A stretch of 64,000 nucleotides of DNA from Anthoceros angustus (Eukaryota; Streptophyta; Anthocerotopsida; Anthocerotales; Anthocerotaceae), in NCBI GenBank assembly GCA_010909165.1, contig VJWM01000007.1, positions 558,001-622,000 of the forward strand, in the 5' to 3' direction. Shown one piece after another: positions 22,060-33,001 of the stretch. The notes beneath the pieces are model-generated. The model did no database searches. It saw only the letters and a program-made list of their open reading frames with translations, and was not told the origin of the DNA. Made by a program: the position numbers and the translations under genes. Each line of letters begins with the position of its first letter. The first letter of the stretch is position 1.

Positions 22060-23014
22060 AGCCTCTTGTCTTGCATGCCTAGGCTCGACTTGCACTAAAA
22101 TCACAGTTGCTTGTGAGTTGCCCGATCACTTTTGTTCTTTTTTGGCAATTACATCTTATTAACCAATACAGTTAATGGATATTGTTATACCTAATATAAA
22201 ATATTGAGTAAGTAAGGTATAGTGTCTATAATATTAAGTAAGGTATGATATCTTATACCTAATATAAAACATCGAGTAAGTAAGGTATAGTGTCTATAAC
22301 ACTAAGTAAGGTACAATGTCTATAACATCAAATTACAACACCTGCTATAATAATGTTGTAATTGGTGTAGTACAAAATATCTTACTATGTGATCAGAGCT
22401 TTTATCTCAGCTAGTTAATGAAACTAACTCTATATAATTAAACTGTTACTAGAACTCATAAAAGTTCTAAACAAAAAATGTATAGACTTTACCGATTGCA
22501 GGAGGAAGACTATTATGCACTGGCAATCAAATAATCTAATAGTTTGGTTGGGCAACTCTTAGGATTGGTGACATAACCATATCAAAGGAGATTTCTAAGT
22601 GCTGGTGCAGGGCTGTCTGGCTCTATCCCTATTAAACTACCCGGCTCTACCTCTACCTCAGTTAGACTATCCAGCTCGTCCGGCTCTGTCCGGCTCTACC
22701 CCTACCCCAATTAGACTGTCCAGCTCCGGCCCTACCCGCTACCCGGCTCACCCACTAGTGGGAGCTAGCACCATTATACCTAGTAGCATAGGGAGCCTCC
22801 TTCTAGTTGTGCTATAACATCTTATCACATTCTGCTATCGACTAGGGAGCCTAGAAGGACGGAGGTTGTGCTCCTAATATCTTATCACATTCTGTTATCG
22901 ACTCTTCCCGCTTTGGTTGGGGCACTTCATTCAGGAACCAATATTCGAAAGTGTCATGACTATAAAGCAGATCTGGACCCTAAAATTTAAATATTGCTCG
23001 AAAAAACTACGATT
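22060..23014. other. Intergenic, AT-rich and repetitive
   Basis: No gene. Holds a 68-bp tandem duplication (22,185-22,320), two pyrimidine-rich imperfect copies around CCGGCTCTACC (22,616-22,725), and an imperfect duplication around TCTTATCACATTCTG (about 22,818-22,905). Likely decayed transposon sequence. Confidence 0.5.
22185..22320. repeat. 68-bp tandem duplication
   Basis: Two copies starting TTATACCTAATATAAAA, each containing internal AAGTAAGGTATAGTGTC subrepeats. AT-rich, with about six differences between copies. Confidence 0.8.
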
Positions 23015-26000
23015 TTATTTTGACACTTGCTTATCGCCGTACTCCATGTGAACCCAAAACGTATGCAGGCCGCCCAGAGGGGTTGCCGCCTGTGGGATCG
23101 ACTGCAGAAACTCATCTGAAAAGTTCGTCCACTCTGCAGACGCATCGTTTAAGAAACCACGCCTGAAAAAGAGCTTGCCCTACAAAAGCAAACTCACGCA
23201 TTACCACACAGCAGTGAACCAGAAAAGATCGTCTGCTAGCGCTGCAGGCAGCATCGCTTCCTACTCCACGCTGCTCACCTTCACCTGTCGAGCGTCTGGT
23301 GAGTTCCAAAACTTGTACAGCAGTTCTCTGGACAGTCTCAAAGAGAATCTGTCATAGGCATCAGGCCCCTCCCAAGATCCCTTCCCGTTCATCTTGGCAT
23401 CCACCAAGTCCGTAACAAGCCTTCTCACCTGTGGATAAGGACAAATGACTGCTGATGAGATCCGCTGCTATGCAGGATGCATGCATAAAAACACCCATGC
23501 GATCTGATGAGCTACCTTCACAGGAATGAGCGACAGGCCTTCTTCAATCGCCTCCTCCAGTGCCTGAACAGTCCAGTGCCTCCTTACAGGTATTGCCAAC
23601 AGAGGCTTCCGCAAAGATTTCGCTTGGTCCATAATTGCGCGTATGGTGACAGGGGACACCGCATCAGGTACTGCCTTGCAATTATGTAAAGGGACGACAC
23701 GTCCGCTTGAAGGATCAAAAAATGTGCACAACACAACTGGAAGCTCTCTTGATGTTGAGCTGTCCACCTCGCTGTCGATGGGATCAAGCAGCACCTGCAG
23801 AAATCAGAAAGTTGAAGGACCTTACAACCTTTCCAGATTTGAATTGTAGGGACTGACAAACCAGATTGTCGAACCTTGAGTGCAAGATGAGAGGAAATAT
23901 CCCCTGCCCAATGCAGAGCATCCACTTGCACTTTTGCCCTCAAGACCCTGCTCAGATCGTCAGTCGTCATGAATGTGGGACTCTGCATCAAGTAGACAAG
24001 GTTACAGAGTCGAGAGAGAAGTCCCATCCCAACTTCGAAGAAAGTGCTCATCCCCCACTCTCCACCAACAAACACTAGCTACCTCAGAACAAGCAACAGA
24101 TTAAAGACGCTCATACCGTTATGGTGCATGATCGGGGACCTTTCAAACAACAGACATTGTAGTGGCCAAAGGGGCAGTGTCTGACAGGACAGAGGAACAA
24201 GTGATATGACATAGGATACTGCAACATGAGATATGTTTGAATACTTGATGCATCACTCTACCTGCACCGATTTCCGCAACAGGTTCCGCGCTCACGTAAA
24301 GCTCTCCTTGTGAATACCATGTAACCTTCATATAAACGGATATGGGGCACAACACACAAAAGCCTATGAGGACTTATACTTGTAACAGGCGTCTCACACT
24401 CTCACTTAGCTGATCCAGACTCCAGCCATATAGGATCTTCTCACCAGTCTTGGGATCTTGGTACATGCTCTGTCCTTGCTGACAGGCTGCATCATGGGCT
24501 TGTTCTATGTCATGTGACAAGGGTAGTTCCTCCCACCTGTCATCCATCACTTCATCCCATGGGTCAAGAAATCCTTCGCCTTCAACCCCTTTCCAACCAT
24601 TCCCACAATGTATATCATCTGCGGAAATCTTGAATTCCTTAAAGGATGTCTCTTCAGGTATCCATCTCTCCCATGGGAAGTCGGTGGGCATACATGCAGG
24701 AGTTTCATTCAGAAGTCCAACTAACCTGCAGCAGCGGAAGAGCAGAGGTGTTAGGGGCAATTGGATGTGGACCTGGCATCCCAAAGACCGCTTGAACACA
24801 CTCTGATAATTTCACACACCATTCAAAGGCATCAACAATGCGGGGGCCAGAGCGGTTGAACATCTGATTGCCGTCCACAAGAACAACCCGACCCTGCTTC
24901 ACAGCCCGCAGATTCTTCCACCACGTCTTCGTGACAACGTTCTTGAGCTCCTTCTGAAACTTGTGGCAAATACTTCAGAATTCAAAAGCACACAGAAACC
25001 AGATTGACCAATTGAACAAGTCGCCTGATATAGCACCAGTTCAGGGGTCACTGCATTACTCCACAGCTCTAACCTTGGTTGTAGGGATGTCGAGTCCACA
25101 TGGACTAACAATCACCCAATCAGGATCTGCATCGGATACAGCCTCAGGAGAGACTCGAAATGACTCTCTTGCGCTCCTGCACATTGCCCCACCCACAGTA
25201 AGCAAACGAACTAGAATCACACACACTCCCACCGTCTCTGAGATGACGCCTTCCTGATAAACCTTTCATCTACTCTAGACATTGTGAAATGTTCCCGGCA
25301 AGCCCTCTCTCACAGTCTGGAGTAATGACAGTACGTGTTACTCTCCACCCTGCAAATGAAGGACTGCACCAGCGAATGGGCATTGACTACTCACGCTTGC
25401 CCAAAGCATGTGGAAGGATTCAAGGGATGTACTCCTCCAGCCATCTCAATAAGCTGTGGAGTCCAATGACCACCACAAAAAATGGGATCCGTCCACTCCA
25501 TGAACACCACCCGGGGCCTTTCACTCATGTCTCCACCTTTGACTAGGGCTGTAGCATGTGCTATTCGTTGCTTCAACAATGCAACCACACTTTGTGACTC
25601 AGCACCCTGGCCTGCAGGGTACACCAACAACTGGATGAGGAACACAGACTGAGCCACACAGAAGCAGAAATCCATTCGGCATTGAAAGACAAATAAAAAA
25701 TACCAATGGCTTGGCCGACTCGGATGATATCTTCCAAAATGTCCTGGACACTATTTGGGTTCAAACTAAGAACTCGAGGAACAGGATTTAGCTCCCTACA
25801 CCGCAAGAGTGCTTGGGTTACTAGTTACATCCAACCGGCCTGCGAATCCTAAAATTCAGGATTCCAGCTAGACAAGCAAAATCTCACAGTACCGTGCTAT
25901 TCTCATCACGAGGCTGTGGTCAATAGCGCAGACGCTGCATAATGCTTGGGTGATAATCACATCAGGTCTCAGTGATTTCAGCAACTGCGCATCCAGAAAG

Positions 26001-26412
26001 TAAAGCCCTTCTCCCTTGGCCAAAGATTCAGATACCTTGCTGTCAATATCTGCAGAGGAAAATATGACCGTGCTGAAGTTCAGGGCAGGTAGAGAGGACG
26101 CCCTGCCTTCAAAGAGGTAAACTAGTCCATACCTGAAGAAGTAGTAAAGGAATATCTAGCTGCTGTGAGCGTTGGCCGATCAATGATGATCGGGGGGTAA
26201 TCGTCCTCGTGCCCTCTACCCACCAGTTTGCTCGCTCCATCCACGATGCAGACCATTTCCGTAGCTGCGGGGAGCAGGGACACGACTCTCATCTCTCCCG
26301 CTGCAGTAGATGAAGCCATTGCGGTGTCGTGAAGACGACCCAGCGGCTGCCGGATTGGAAGAACGGGCGAACACCGTATCCGACGATAAGCAGCTTTCAA
26401 GACGGACCGCAT
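23015..26412 (-). CDS. BtuF-like substrate-binding-protein fused to a long plant-specific C-terminal region
   Basis: Multi-exon gene, about ten exons. The start MRSVLKAAYRRIRCSP at 26,412 resembles a mitochondrial leader; a second Met at 26,319 would give a cytosolic form. The first half follows the bacterial cobalamin/iron-complex periplasmic binding protein fold (BtuF-like): MRVVSLLPAATEMVC, VGRGHEDDYPP, a Cys motif in IITQALCSVCAID, PRVLSLNPNSVQDIL, RPRVVFMEWTDPIFCGGHW, DPDWVIVSPCGLDI and VVLVDGNQMFNRSGPR. Later exons give an acidic segment and HDAACQQGQSMYQDPKTGE (recalling DUF5522-type Y.DP.TG motifs), then VTWYSQGELYVSAEPVAE, GPRSCTIT, SPTFMTTDDLSRVLRAKVQV, LPVVLCTFFDPSSG, RRHWTVQALEEAIEEGLSL, GSWEGPDAYDRFSLRLS and a last exon ending YGDKQVSK, TAA at 23,015. 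I do not recognise this C-terminal part. Several junctions checked keep phase (for example an intron of about 54 nt near 24,330-24,380). Ligand unknown. Confidence 0.75.
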
Positions 26413-26533
26413 GGACTAAATTCGGAACAATTCGATTGCAACGATTCGACCATAGCCGATGCGTGCGTGCTTACTGTATCAATTGTCCACATACAATATT
26501 GCAAATGTACAAAATAAGCCACTTTTCTGATGA

Positions 26534-27004
26534 TCAGGAGAGCGAGGTGCCGTCTGAGCGCATGGCACGCGCAGAGGTTGAGGCTACGTCCGGCGTGGCT
26601 CGCCTGTCCAGATTAGTTTTGATTCCAGATATCTCCTGACAAGGGACACGGTAGGTTAGATCTGAACAGTAGCTGCTGGAAGATGTCGGGGCTCACCTTC
26701 ATGAGGTGGAACCTCACGTGACTCGGTAGCACTCTCCTCCCCACACAAATCATCGCCGTCTGGGAGTAATGCATCAACGCATCCGCTGCTGCTTGCCTCC
26801 TGGCATCTGTCTGCGGACAATCACAGCTACCATCAAATTTTCAGCCTCGCACCAGCTGCCGCTGCTGCCTGATCCTACCCTGGCCAAGGAAATGACCTGG
26901 AAATCGTCATGCACAGGGTACAGGACGGAGAGATGGTCTACTGCCATTTCATCCGAGTCGATGCCGCACGGGGCCGCGATTTCACAGCGCGCCTCTTCAC
27001 TCAT
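26534..27004 (-). CDS. Small three-exon conserved-looking protein, family not recognised
   Basis: Exons 26,879-27,004, 26,697-26,810 and 26,534-26,635 join in phase at GT-AG sites to give about 113 residues: MSEEARCEIAAPCG, then LSVLYPVHDDFQVISLAR, TDARRQAAADALMHYSQTA, MICVGRRVLPSHVRFHLMK, EISGIKTNLDRRATPD and a Ser/Ala-rich end. The correct splicing over three exons, against stops in unspliced frames, argues for a real gene. The middle looks helical. No family is recognised and no function assigned. It is divergent from the tRNA-binding-domain gene with 154 bp between start codons, and ends 121 bp upstream of the BtuF-like gene on the same strand. Confidence 0.6.
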
Positions 27005-27158
27005 CCTGCTCCAAACAAACGGCCCCGCTTTGCCTGCCGTCCCCGGAACGAAGGTAAAACCTATGTGCGTACGGACAACATACATAACCATATTTGCTTA
27101 CAGATAAGGCAGCGGACAGCGGTACCGACACAGGTCACAAATACTTGCAATCTTGGCG
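27005..27158. promoter_or_regulatory. Putative bidirectional promoter, cut by the duplication boundary
   Basis: Short gap between divergent start codons at 27,004 (-) and 27,159 (+). The 1.56-kb tandem duplication starts at about 27,079, so the second copy carries only about 80 bp of this region. Confidence 0.4.
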
Positions 27159-27988
27159 ATGGCGGCTGCGTTCAGCTGCCAGGCCCTGGCCGGCGCAGCG
27201 TCCTCCGCCGCGCTGCCGCCTCGGACTGCGCTCTTGGCTTCCCCTGGGGTCTGCTCCGCGCAGCACGGAAAGCTCTGGAGCAGCGTTTGCGCAGGCACAG
27301 GGAGGCGAGCCAGCGCGCTTGTGCGGGCTCACTCAGAGACAGAGGTGGCAGTGAGTCGGGCGGCGTGCCCGGCAGTGAAGCCCCAGGTTGACGCGTCCGC
27401 CTTTGCGGCGTTGGATTTGCGCGTGGGATTGATCGTGAGTCAGTTCGCCTCAACCAGCTCAGGACGCTCTGCTTGCGCTTGGCTTGTCATTGACCATGGG
27501 GCAACTGCCATCAGATAGACGCCAAGGCTGTAGAGGACGCGGCCATGAGTGCCAAGCGGGGCAAGCCAACGCAAAGCAGGACGCATCTCCAGCTTACTGT
27601 AAGTGTGCGGTATGGTTCGCAAGGCTTGGACTGGGGCAGGCAAGGCTTGGACAAGCTGCCCTACTGTGCGTTCGAATAACGGCCTTCTACGTCGCAGGTA
27701 GACATCGGGTGCGAGGTGCGGACGGTGGTGTCGGAATGCAGGTATGTCATGGATGTGGAGGACGCTGTGGGGAAGAAGGTTCTGTTCGTCGCAAATGTGC
27801 CGCCATCTGACATTCACGGCGTTCGCAGCCACGGTGTGTCTTCGCTCTCTCCTTTTCTGCTGCTACCGCCGCGGCCTGCAGAGCCACTTCGTTGCCAACT
27901 TAGCTTTTCGGGTTTGCTCTTTCTTTGTTGTGCAGGTTTCATTCTCACTGGTTACAACTACGACCCCACGCCGATGCCACGGGTTTAA
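27159..27988 (+). CDS. Plastid-type tRNA-binding-domain (OB-fold) protein, copy A
   Basis: Four exons (27,159-27,434; 27,515-27,598; 27,698-27,833; 27,936-27,988) join in phase to about 182 residues. The N-terminal 70 residues (MAAAFSCQALAGAASS..., Ala/Ser-rich, few acidic) are a typical chloroplast transit peptide. The remainder is an OB-fold of the Trbp111/CsaA/EMAPII-like tRNA-binding family: LDLRVGLI, then HLQLTVDIG, EVRTVVSECRYV, VGKKVLFVANVPPSDIHGVRSHG and ILTGYNYD. Such domains bind tRNA or act as chaperone-like dimers. It stands alone here rather than being fused to a synthetase. Lies in the first unit of a recent tandem duplication; this copy is intact. Confidence 0.8.
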
Positions 27989-28124
27989 GCTCATTTTACC
28001 CGGCCTGGGGAAATTACCCCCCGGTTCGCAGCTCCTTGAGGCTGCCGTGCCTTCATGACTCCGAATGAGTAATAGGCAAATTGTAATAGGACGCCTTTCG
28101 GGAATGTCAACCGGAGAACCACAT

Positions 28125-28260
28125 CCGGAGTCCGGACTCGTATTAGCTAACCCCTTAACGACGGGAAGTCCCGAATTTGGACTTCAGGGCACATCCGGAC
28201 TCTTATTAGCTAACCCCTTAATGATGGAAAGTCCCGAATTGGGAATGCAGGGCATTCTGC
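28125..28260. repeat. About 63-bp doublet in the duplicated 3' flank
   Basis: Two imperfect copies containing TTATTAGCTAACCCCTTAA or its GTATTAGC variant and AGTCCCGAATT. The array is present again in unit B near 29,687-29,812, where the first copy lacks 5 nt. Confidence 0.75.
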
Positions 28261-28719
28261 ATCCAATTACGGCCGACCTAAAAATTTTGGGTGTTGTGGC
28301 TCATCTCTTCGGCATTACGCGCTCACTTCTCATCCGAAGAGCAAAAAAGTGGGACGGAACTCAGCCTTCGAAAGGATGAGACGCTGAAGGAATCACCATA
28401 GCCACTTCTTGGACACGCACCGAACCGAACCGATCTACTCAATCTCCGCAATGGCTGCCGACCGCACCGAATTGATCTACTCATGATAATAGTACAATCT
28501 TGTGTACTATATTTTCAAAGAGAGCACAAAGAGTGAAGTCTAATACAAACTCAAAACTCCTCTAATCCAACTCAAACCTCAAGCCGAATCATGCTCATCT
28601 TCTCTAAACATCGAGCTCGCAACGCGCTAGTTTGAGCTGCATACATAACCATATTTGCTTACAGATAAGGCGGCGGACAGCGGTACCGACACAGGTCACA
28701 AATACTTGCAATCTTGGCG

Positions 28720-29619
28720 ATGGCGGCTGCGTTCAGCTGCCAGGCCTGGCCGGCGCAGCGTCCTCCGCCGCGCTGCCGCCTCGGACTGCGCTCTTGGCTT
28801 CCCCTGGGGTCTGCTCCGCGCAGCACGGAAAGCTCTGGAGCAGCGTTTGCGCAGGCACAGGGAGGCGAGCCAGCGCGCTTGTGCGGGCTCACTCAGAGAC
28901 AGAGGTGGCAGTGAGTCGGGCGGCGTGCCCGGCAGTGAAGCCCCAGGTTGACGCGTCCGCCTTTGCGGCGTTGGATTTGCGCGTGGGATTGATCGTGAGT
29001 CAGTTCGCCTCAACCAGCTCAGGACGCTCTGCTTGCGCTTGGCTTGTCATTGACCATGGGGCAACTGCCATCAGATAGACGCCAAGGCTGTAGAGGACGC
29101 GGCCATGAGTGCCAAGCAGGCAAGCCAACGCAAAGCAGGACGCATCTCCAGCTTACTGTAAGTGTGCGGTATGGTTCGCAAGGCTTGGACTGGGGCAGGC
29201 AAGGCTTGGACAAGCTGCCCTACTGTGCGTTCGAATAACGGCCTTCTACGTCGCAGGTAGACATCAGGTGCGAGGTGCGGACGGTGGTGTCGGAATGCAG
29301 GTATGTCATGGATGTGGAGGACGCTGTGGGGAAGAAGGTTCTGTTCGTCGCAAATGTGCCGCCATCTGACATTCACGGCGTTCGCAGCCACGGTGTGTCT
29401 TCGCTCTCTCCTTTTCTGCTGCTACCGCCGCGGCCTGCAGAGCCACTTCGTTGCCAACTTAGCTTTTCGGGTTTGCTCTTTCTTTGTTGTGCAGGTTTCA
29501 TTCTCACTGGTTACAACTACGACCCCACGCCGATGCCACGGAGTTTTAAGCTCATTTTACCCGGCCTGGGGAAATTACCCCCCGGTTCGCAGCTCCTTGA
29601 GGCTGCCGTGCCTTCATGA
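28720..29619 (+). pseudogene. tRNA-binding-domain gene, copy B (frameshifted)
   Basis: Near-identical duplicate of copy A, offset by 1,561 bp. One C is missing in the GGCCCTGG/GGCCTGG run just after the start, which shifts the transit peptide out of frame. A second 1-nt loss at GCGGGGCAAG/GCAGGCAAG breaks exon 2. Two extra nucleotides near 29,541 remove the native stop. An upstream in-frame leader could re-enter the transit-peptide frame but not cross the second lesion. Probably non-functional unless these are sequencing errors. Confidence 0.8.
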
Positions 29620-30203
29620 CTCCGAATGAGTAATAGGCAAATTGTAATAGGACGCCTTTCGGGAATGTCAACCGGAGAACCACATCCGGAGTCCGGACTC
29701 GTATTAGCTAACCCCGACGGGAAGTCCCGAATTTGGACTTCAGGGCACATCCGGACTCTTATTAGCTAACCCCTTAATGATGGAAAGTCCCGAATTGGGA
29801 ATGCAGGGCATTCTGCATCCAATTACGGCCGACCTAAAAATTTTGGGTGTTGTGGCTCATCTCTTCGGCATTACGCGCTCACTTCTCATCCGAAGAGCAA
29901 AAAAGTGGGACGGAACTCAGCCTTCGAAAGGATGAGACGCTGAAGGAATCACCATAGCCACTTCTTGGACACGCACCGAACCGAACCGATCTACTCAATC
30001 TCCGCAATGGCTGCCGACCGCACCGAATTGATCTACTCATGATAATAGTACAATCTTGTGTACTATATTTTCAAAGAGAGCACAAAGAGTGAAGTCTAAT
30101 ACAAACTCAAAACTCCTCTAATCCAACTCAAACCTCAAGCCGAATCATGCTCATCTTCTCTAAACATCGAGCTCGCAACGCGCTAGTTTCGAGCTGCATA
30201 CAT

Positions 30204-31352
30204 AGCACTGGATATGGAGCGGAGACGCTTCATGCCTTCTGGAAAACCTTCCCTATCAAACTTTGACTGTTGTTCATGTATATTGTTGTCTTCAAATATT
30301 GAAGTATCAATATTTGTGCACACCCTATGTTGCAAGGGCCTGGTTTCTCCAACAACTAGAGATGCTTGCCTCGCCATACTATCCTGTTGTGCCGCATGAT
30401 TTCCCATGTCCATCTCACATTGTCGAGTTGTTTAGTGAGTGAGTTTTTGTATCTAGCCTTGCTTGTAAGGCTTGTGCCAGGTCTCTCCCCATCGTGGCAA
30501 GAAGACCCTTGTTGACTTGATTGAGATGTCAATGGAGGACTGGCTATGGAGTGTTCTTCACTTGGCGGTTCAGCCCTTCAAGGTTCTCATGAAATGTATC
30601 ATCAACTCATAGTCTTCGCCATGCACGCCGACAATCTGCGCAGAGAGGTGGCTACTCTCGAACGCTGGTCGGGAGGTTATTATACACTTTTCCGAGGTCT
30701 CATGGGATTTTTGTCGCAGGCTGCAAGAATCCACAATGCTTGGTCGGCTGCCGCCGTCTCCTTAGCACAAGCTTCTACTATGTTCCACACTCTCGGTGAA
30801 CTATGAAGGAGGTAGGCATGTGTCCTTCGCTGGATATTGACTTTCAAGTGCTGGATACTGACTTTCAAAGGAAGGGGAACTCAATTAAATTCATCTCAGC
30901 CCTCTCCTTCTACCGTTCTTCAGCCTTCATCTCCTCGACTGAATCAAATACAAGCTAGCTCCCAAACTCTCAAGTTTTTTGTTCAACAGTGGAAGAATAA
31001 GGTGACTCCGCTTCAAGAGGCATCTACAAGCCAAGCAGTAACAAATGTCTTTATTGGATAGGTTGATAAAGGTTTTAAGGTTGCCTAGGCTTTGGGATGT
31101 GTCGGTAGACAACTAATAGATTCTTTCCACACCACCACTAGCATGCTGACGGTGTGGGACCCTTTTGTGAGCGGTAGGAGGAGGTCTCTTTTTGTTTGCA
31201 CGGAGATCTTTAGCCTCTGCCTTTTTTTGTTTCTATGTATATGAAATATATAGTTGTTCTCGCTAAAAAAAAATTGAAACATATCTTATGTAACAAAAGA
31301 CATGCCTGGACAACCTTCAGTATATTAGAGATGTTGATGTCCAATCTCTTCA
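30204..31352. other. Repeat-derived sequence, no gene recognised
   Basis: Short open frames on both strands (for example 30,546-30,806) without recognisable domains. Position next to a Harbinger remnant suggests transposon debris. Confidence 0.4.
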
Positions 31353-31928
31353 TTAAACATCTTCAACGCACCTTAAATATCCCAAAAGCTTATTCAACTG
31401 CCTTGCAAGTGCTACTATGAACTTAATTCTAAAATGTCTGCAAAAGAAGATAAACCCTCTCATGATCCTCGAAAAAGGGTAAAGCATATAGAGACTGTGG
31501 CCAATACCCAGCATCACCGATAAGGCTATAATGGCCCAACATGCAAGCCTGACATTTTCGAGCCCAATATATGTACACCTTGTGCACCTTCTCTTGCAAA
31601 AAGCATGCACACACATATCACCTGTTAATGTTCCATAGCCAAAGAGATCACAAATTGTTTGCAACTTATCTCCGGAGGTTAGCCAATACAATGCCATGGG
31701 CACCTTGACTTCAACATAAATAGCTTTCCACAATTGGGTATCACATGTTAGAAGAGCTGGACCAAACTTCCTACATAAATCTTGATAAAGTACTTCAAGA
31801 AACTCAAACCCATTGCCTAAACATTTTGTCTGAAAAAAGAGGGTCATGAGTTTGTTGATCCATGTAGCCCTGATGCCTTTGCACAGTCCATGCAAACTTG
31901 CATATCTTGGGAAGTTTTTCCTGGCCAC
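31353..31928 (-). pseudogene. Second PIF/Harbinger transposase remnant
   Basis: The minus strand carries fragments of a HARBI1-like transposase: FGPALLTCDTQLWKAIY, EVKVPMALYWLTSGDKLQTI and CDLFGYGTLTG match the N-terminal helix-turn-helix region. In another frame comes LIGDAGYWPQSLYALPFF, the GDAGY motif of the catalytic core. The first and second catalytic Asp segments are missing between them, so this copy has a large internal deletion and frameshifts. It is a different, older lineage than the element at 19-22 kb. Confidence 0.7.
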
Positions 31929-33001
31929 CTCACCCCTCTGCCTCCCTTGCCTTGTCCTCTCTCGTCTCCCACATTACAAATACTTCATTGTGCTCGTAAT
32001 GGATGTGCAATATAACACCTGCACCACCCGCACAAGAGTAGCGAAATACGGATATAGTCTACGTGAATGTGGGAAGGAAAACATGAAGGACAAGAGGCTC
32101 GTCGCAAATTACAAAAAAGATTGCAGCACACACACACTAGAACCGTGGAAAGGGCTACAACCCACCAAAAGCTGTTTCCTAGCGACACCCAGGAATGAGG
32201 TTCAGCCCAAACCTCATGGAGACAATCGTGAGCACAAGAGATGCCCTCATGGGCATGAATAGATTCACAATGTCCACTTGCTCCTCCGCCAGATCACTCT
32301 CAACCTCTGCCTCCATTCCAATCTGTAAAGTACAATCTATTTCCACTCCAACCTGTGTCTGTGTTAGAGAGTCTCGTGATTGAATTCCCACTCGGAATCC
32401 CGAATAACCATGGCGACGGGGAATAGATCGCCCGACAAGACAAATCGCTCTGGCTTGGCAAGCTCTCTCTCGCAATCCGCGGTCATGCTCCCTTCTCTCA
32501 TTTGTAAGTGAGTTTGTGCATGGTATTTGTGTTGGTACCTCCTTCCTACTTGGGAGCTCAAAGCTTCCTCCCTTGGATGTGCAAAGTATGGCTATTAAAA
32601 ATATGGCCACTCCTCAAAGATCTTTCCTTTTTTGCTTCCCGCCAACGCCAAGATTGCATATTTTGGTATTTCCAGACTCGTCCATATTGACAAGACCAAA
32701 ATAGAAAAGGCAGCTTGTGAACGGAGAAAATGCATGGAAAGAAAAAAGAGTGCAACTGCGGATGCCTCTCAAGACATTGAGCTTATGTCAGATTCAGAAT
32801 GTTCAGCCGAACCTATTCACCCATGACTAATTTGGAGTGAGCGATATTTTGATTTTGGCACTTTCTAGCTCAAAACCATGACAATGTGGGAAGTGGGTTG
32901 ATGCACGATAGGGGTAAATCTTATTGGCGGACCATAAAAGAAGCAAGATTTCAGGTACACAGAAAGATAGCCATGGTACCCAACAGCTGCGAAGGGCTTG
33001 C
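31929..33001. other. Repeat-derived sequence, no gene recognised
   Basis: An open minus frame at 32,179-32,610 and plus frames near 32,516-32,826 show no known domain. No RNA gene seen. Confidence 0.35.

Larger units (their letters stand above)
18975..22060. mobile_element. PIF/Harbinger DNA transposon (approximate limits)
   Basis: Encloses the transposase and Myb-like ORFs. Ends are estimates. The sequence near 19,028-19,047 and the reverse complement of about 21,977-22,000 share a weak match around TTACATG, which may be sub-terminal inverted repeats, but I could not define clear terminal inverted repeats or a 3-bp TWA target duplication. Confidence 0.5.
27079..30203. repeat. 1.56-kb direct tandem duplication
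   Basis: Unit A is 27,079-28,639 and unit B 28,640-about 30,200, more than 99% identical with a handful of 1-5-nt indels. Each unit holds the whole tRNA-binding-domain gene plus about 650 bp of 3' flank. The junctions share CATACAT microhomology (27,079, 28,640, 30,197), consistent with replication slippage or microhomology-mediated duplication. Confidence 0.93.

Noticed and set aside
18975-22060. Exact terminal inverted repeats of the Harbinger element
   Set aside because: Only a weak sub-terminal similarity around TTACATG was found; no matching outer ends or TWA duplication could be supported.
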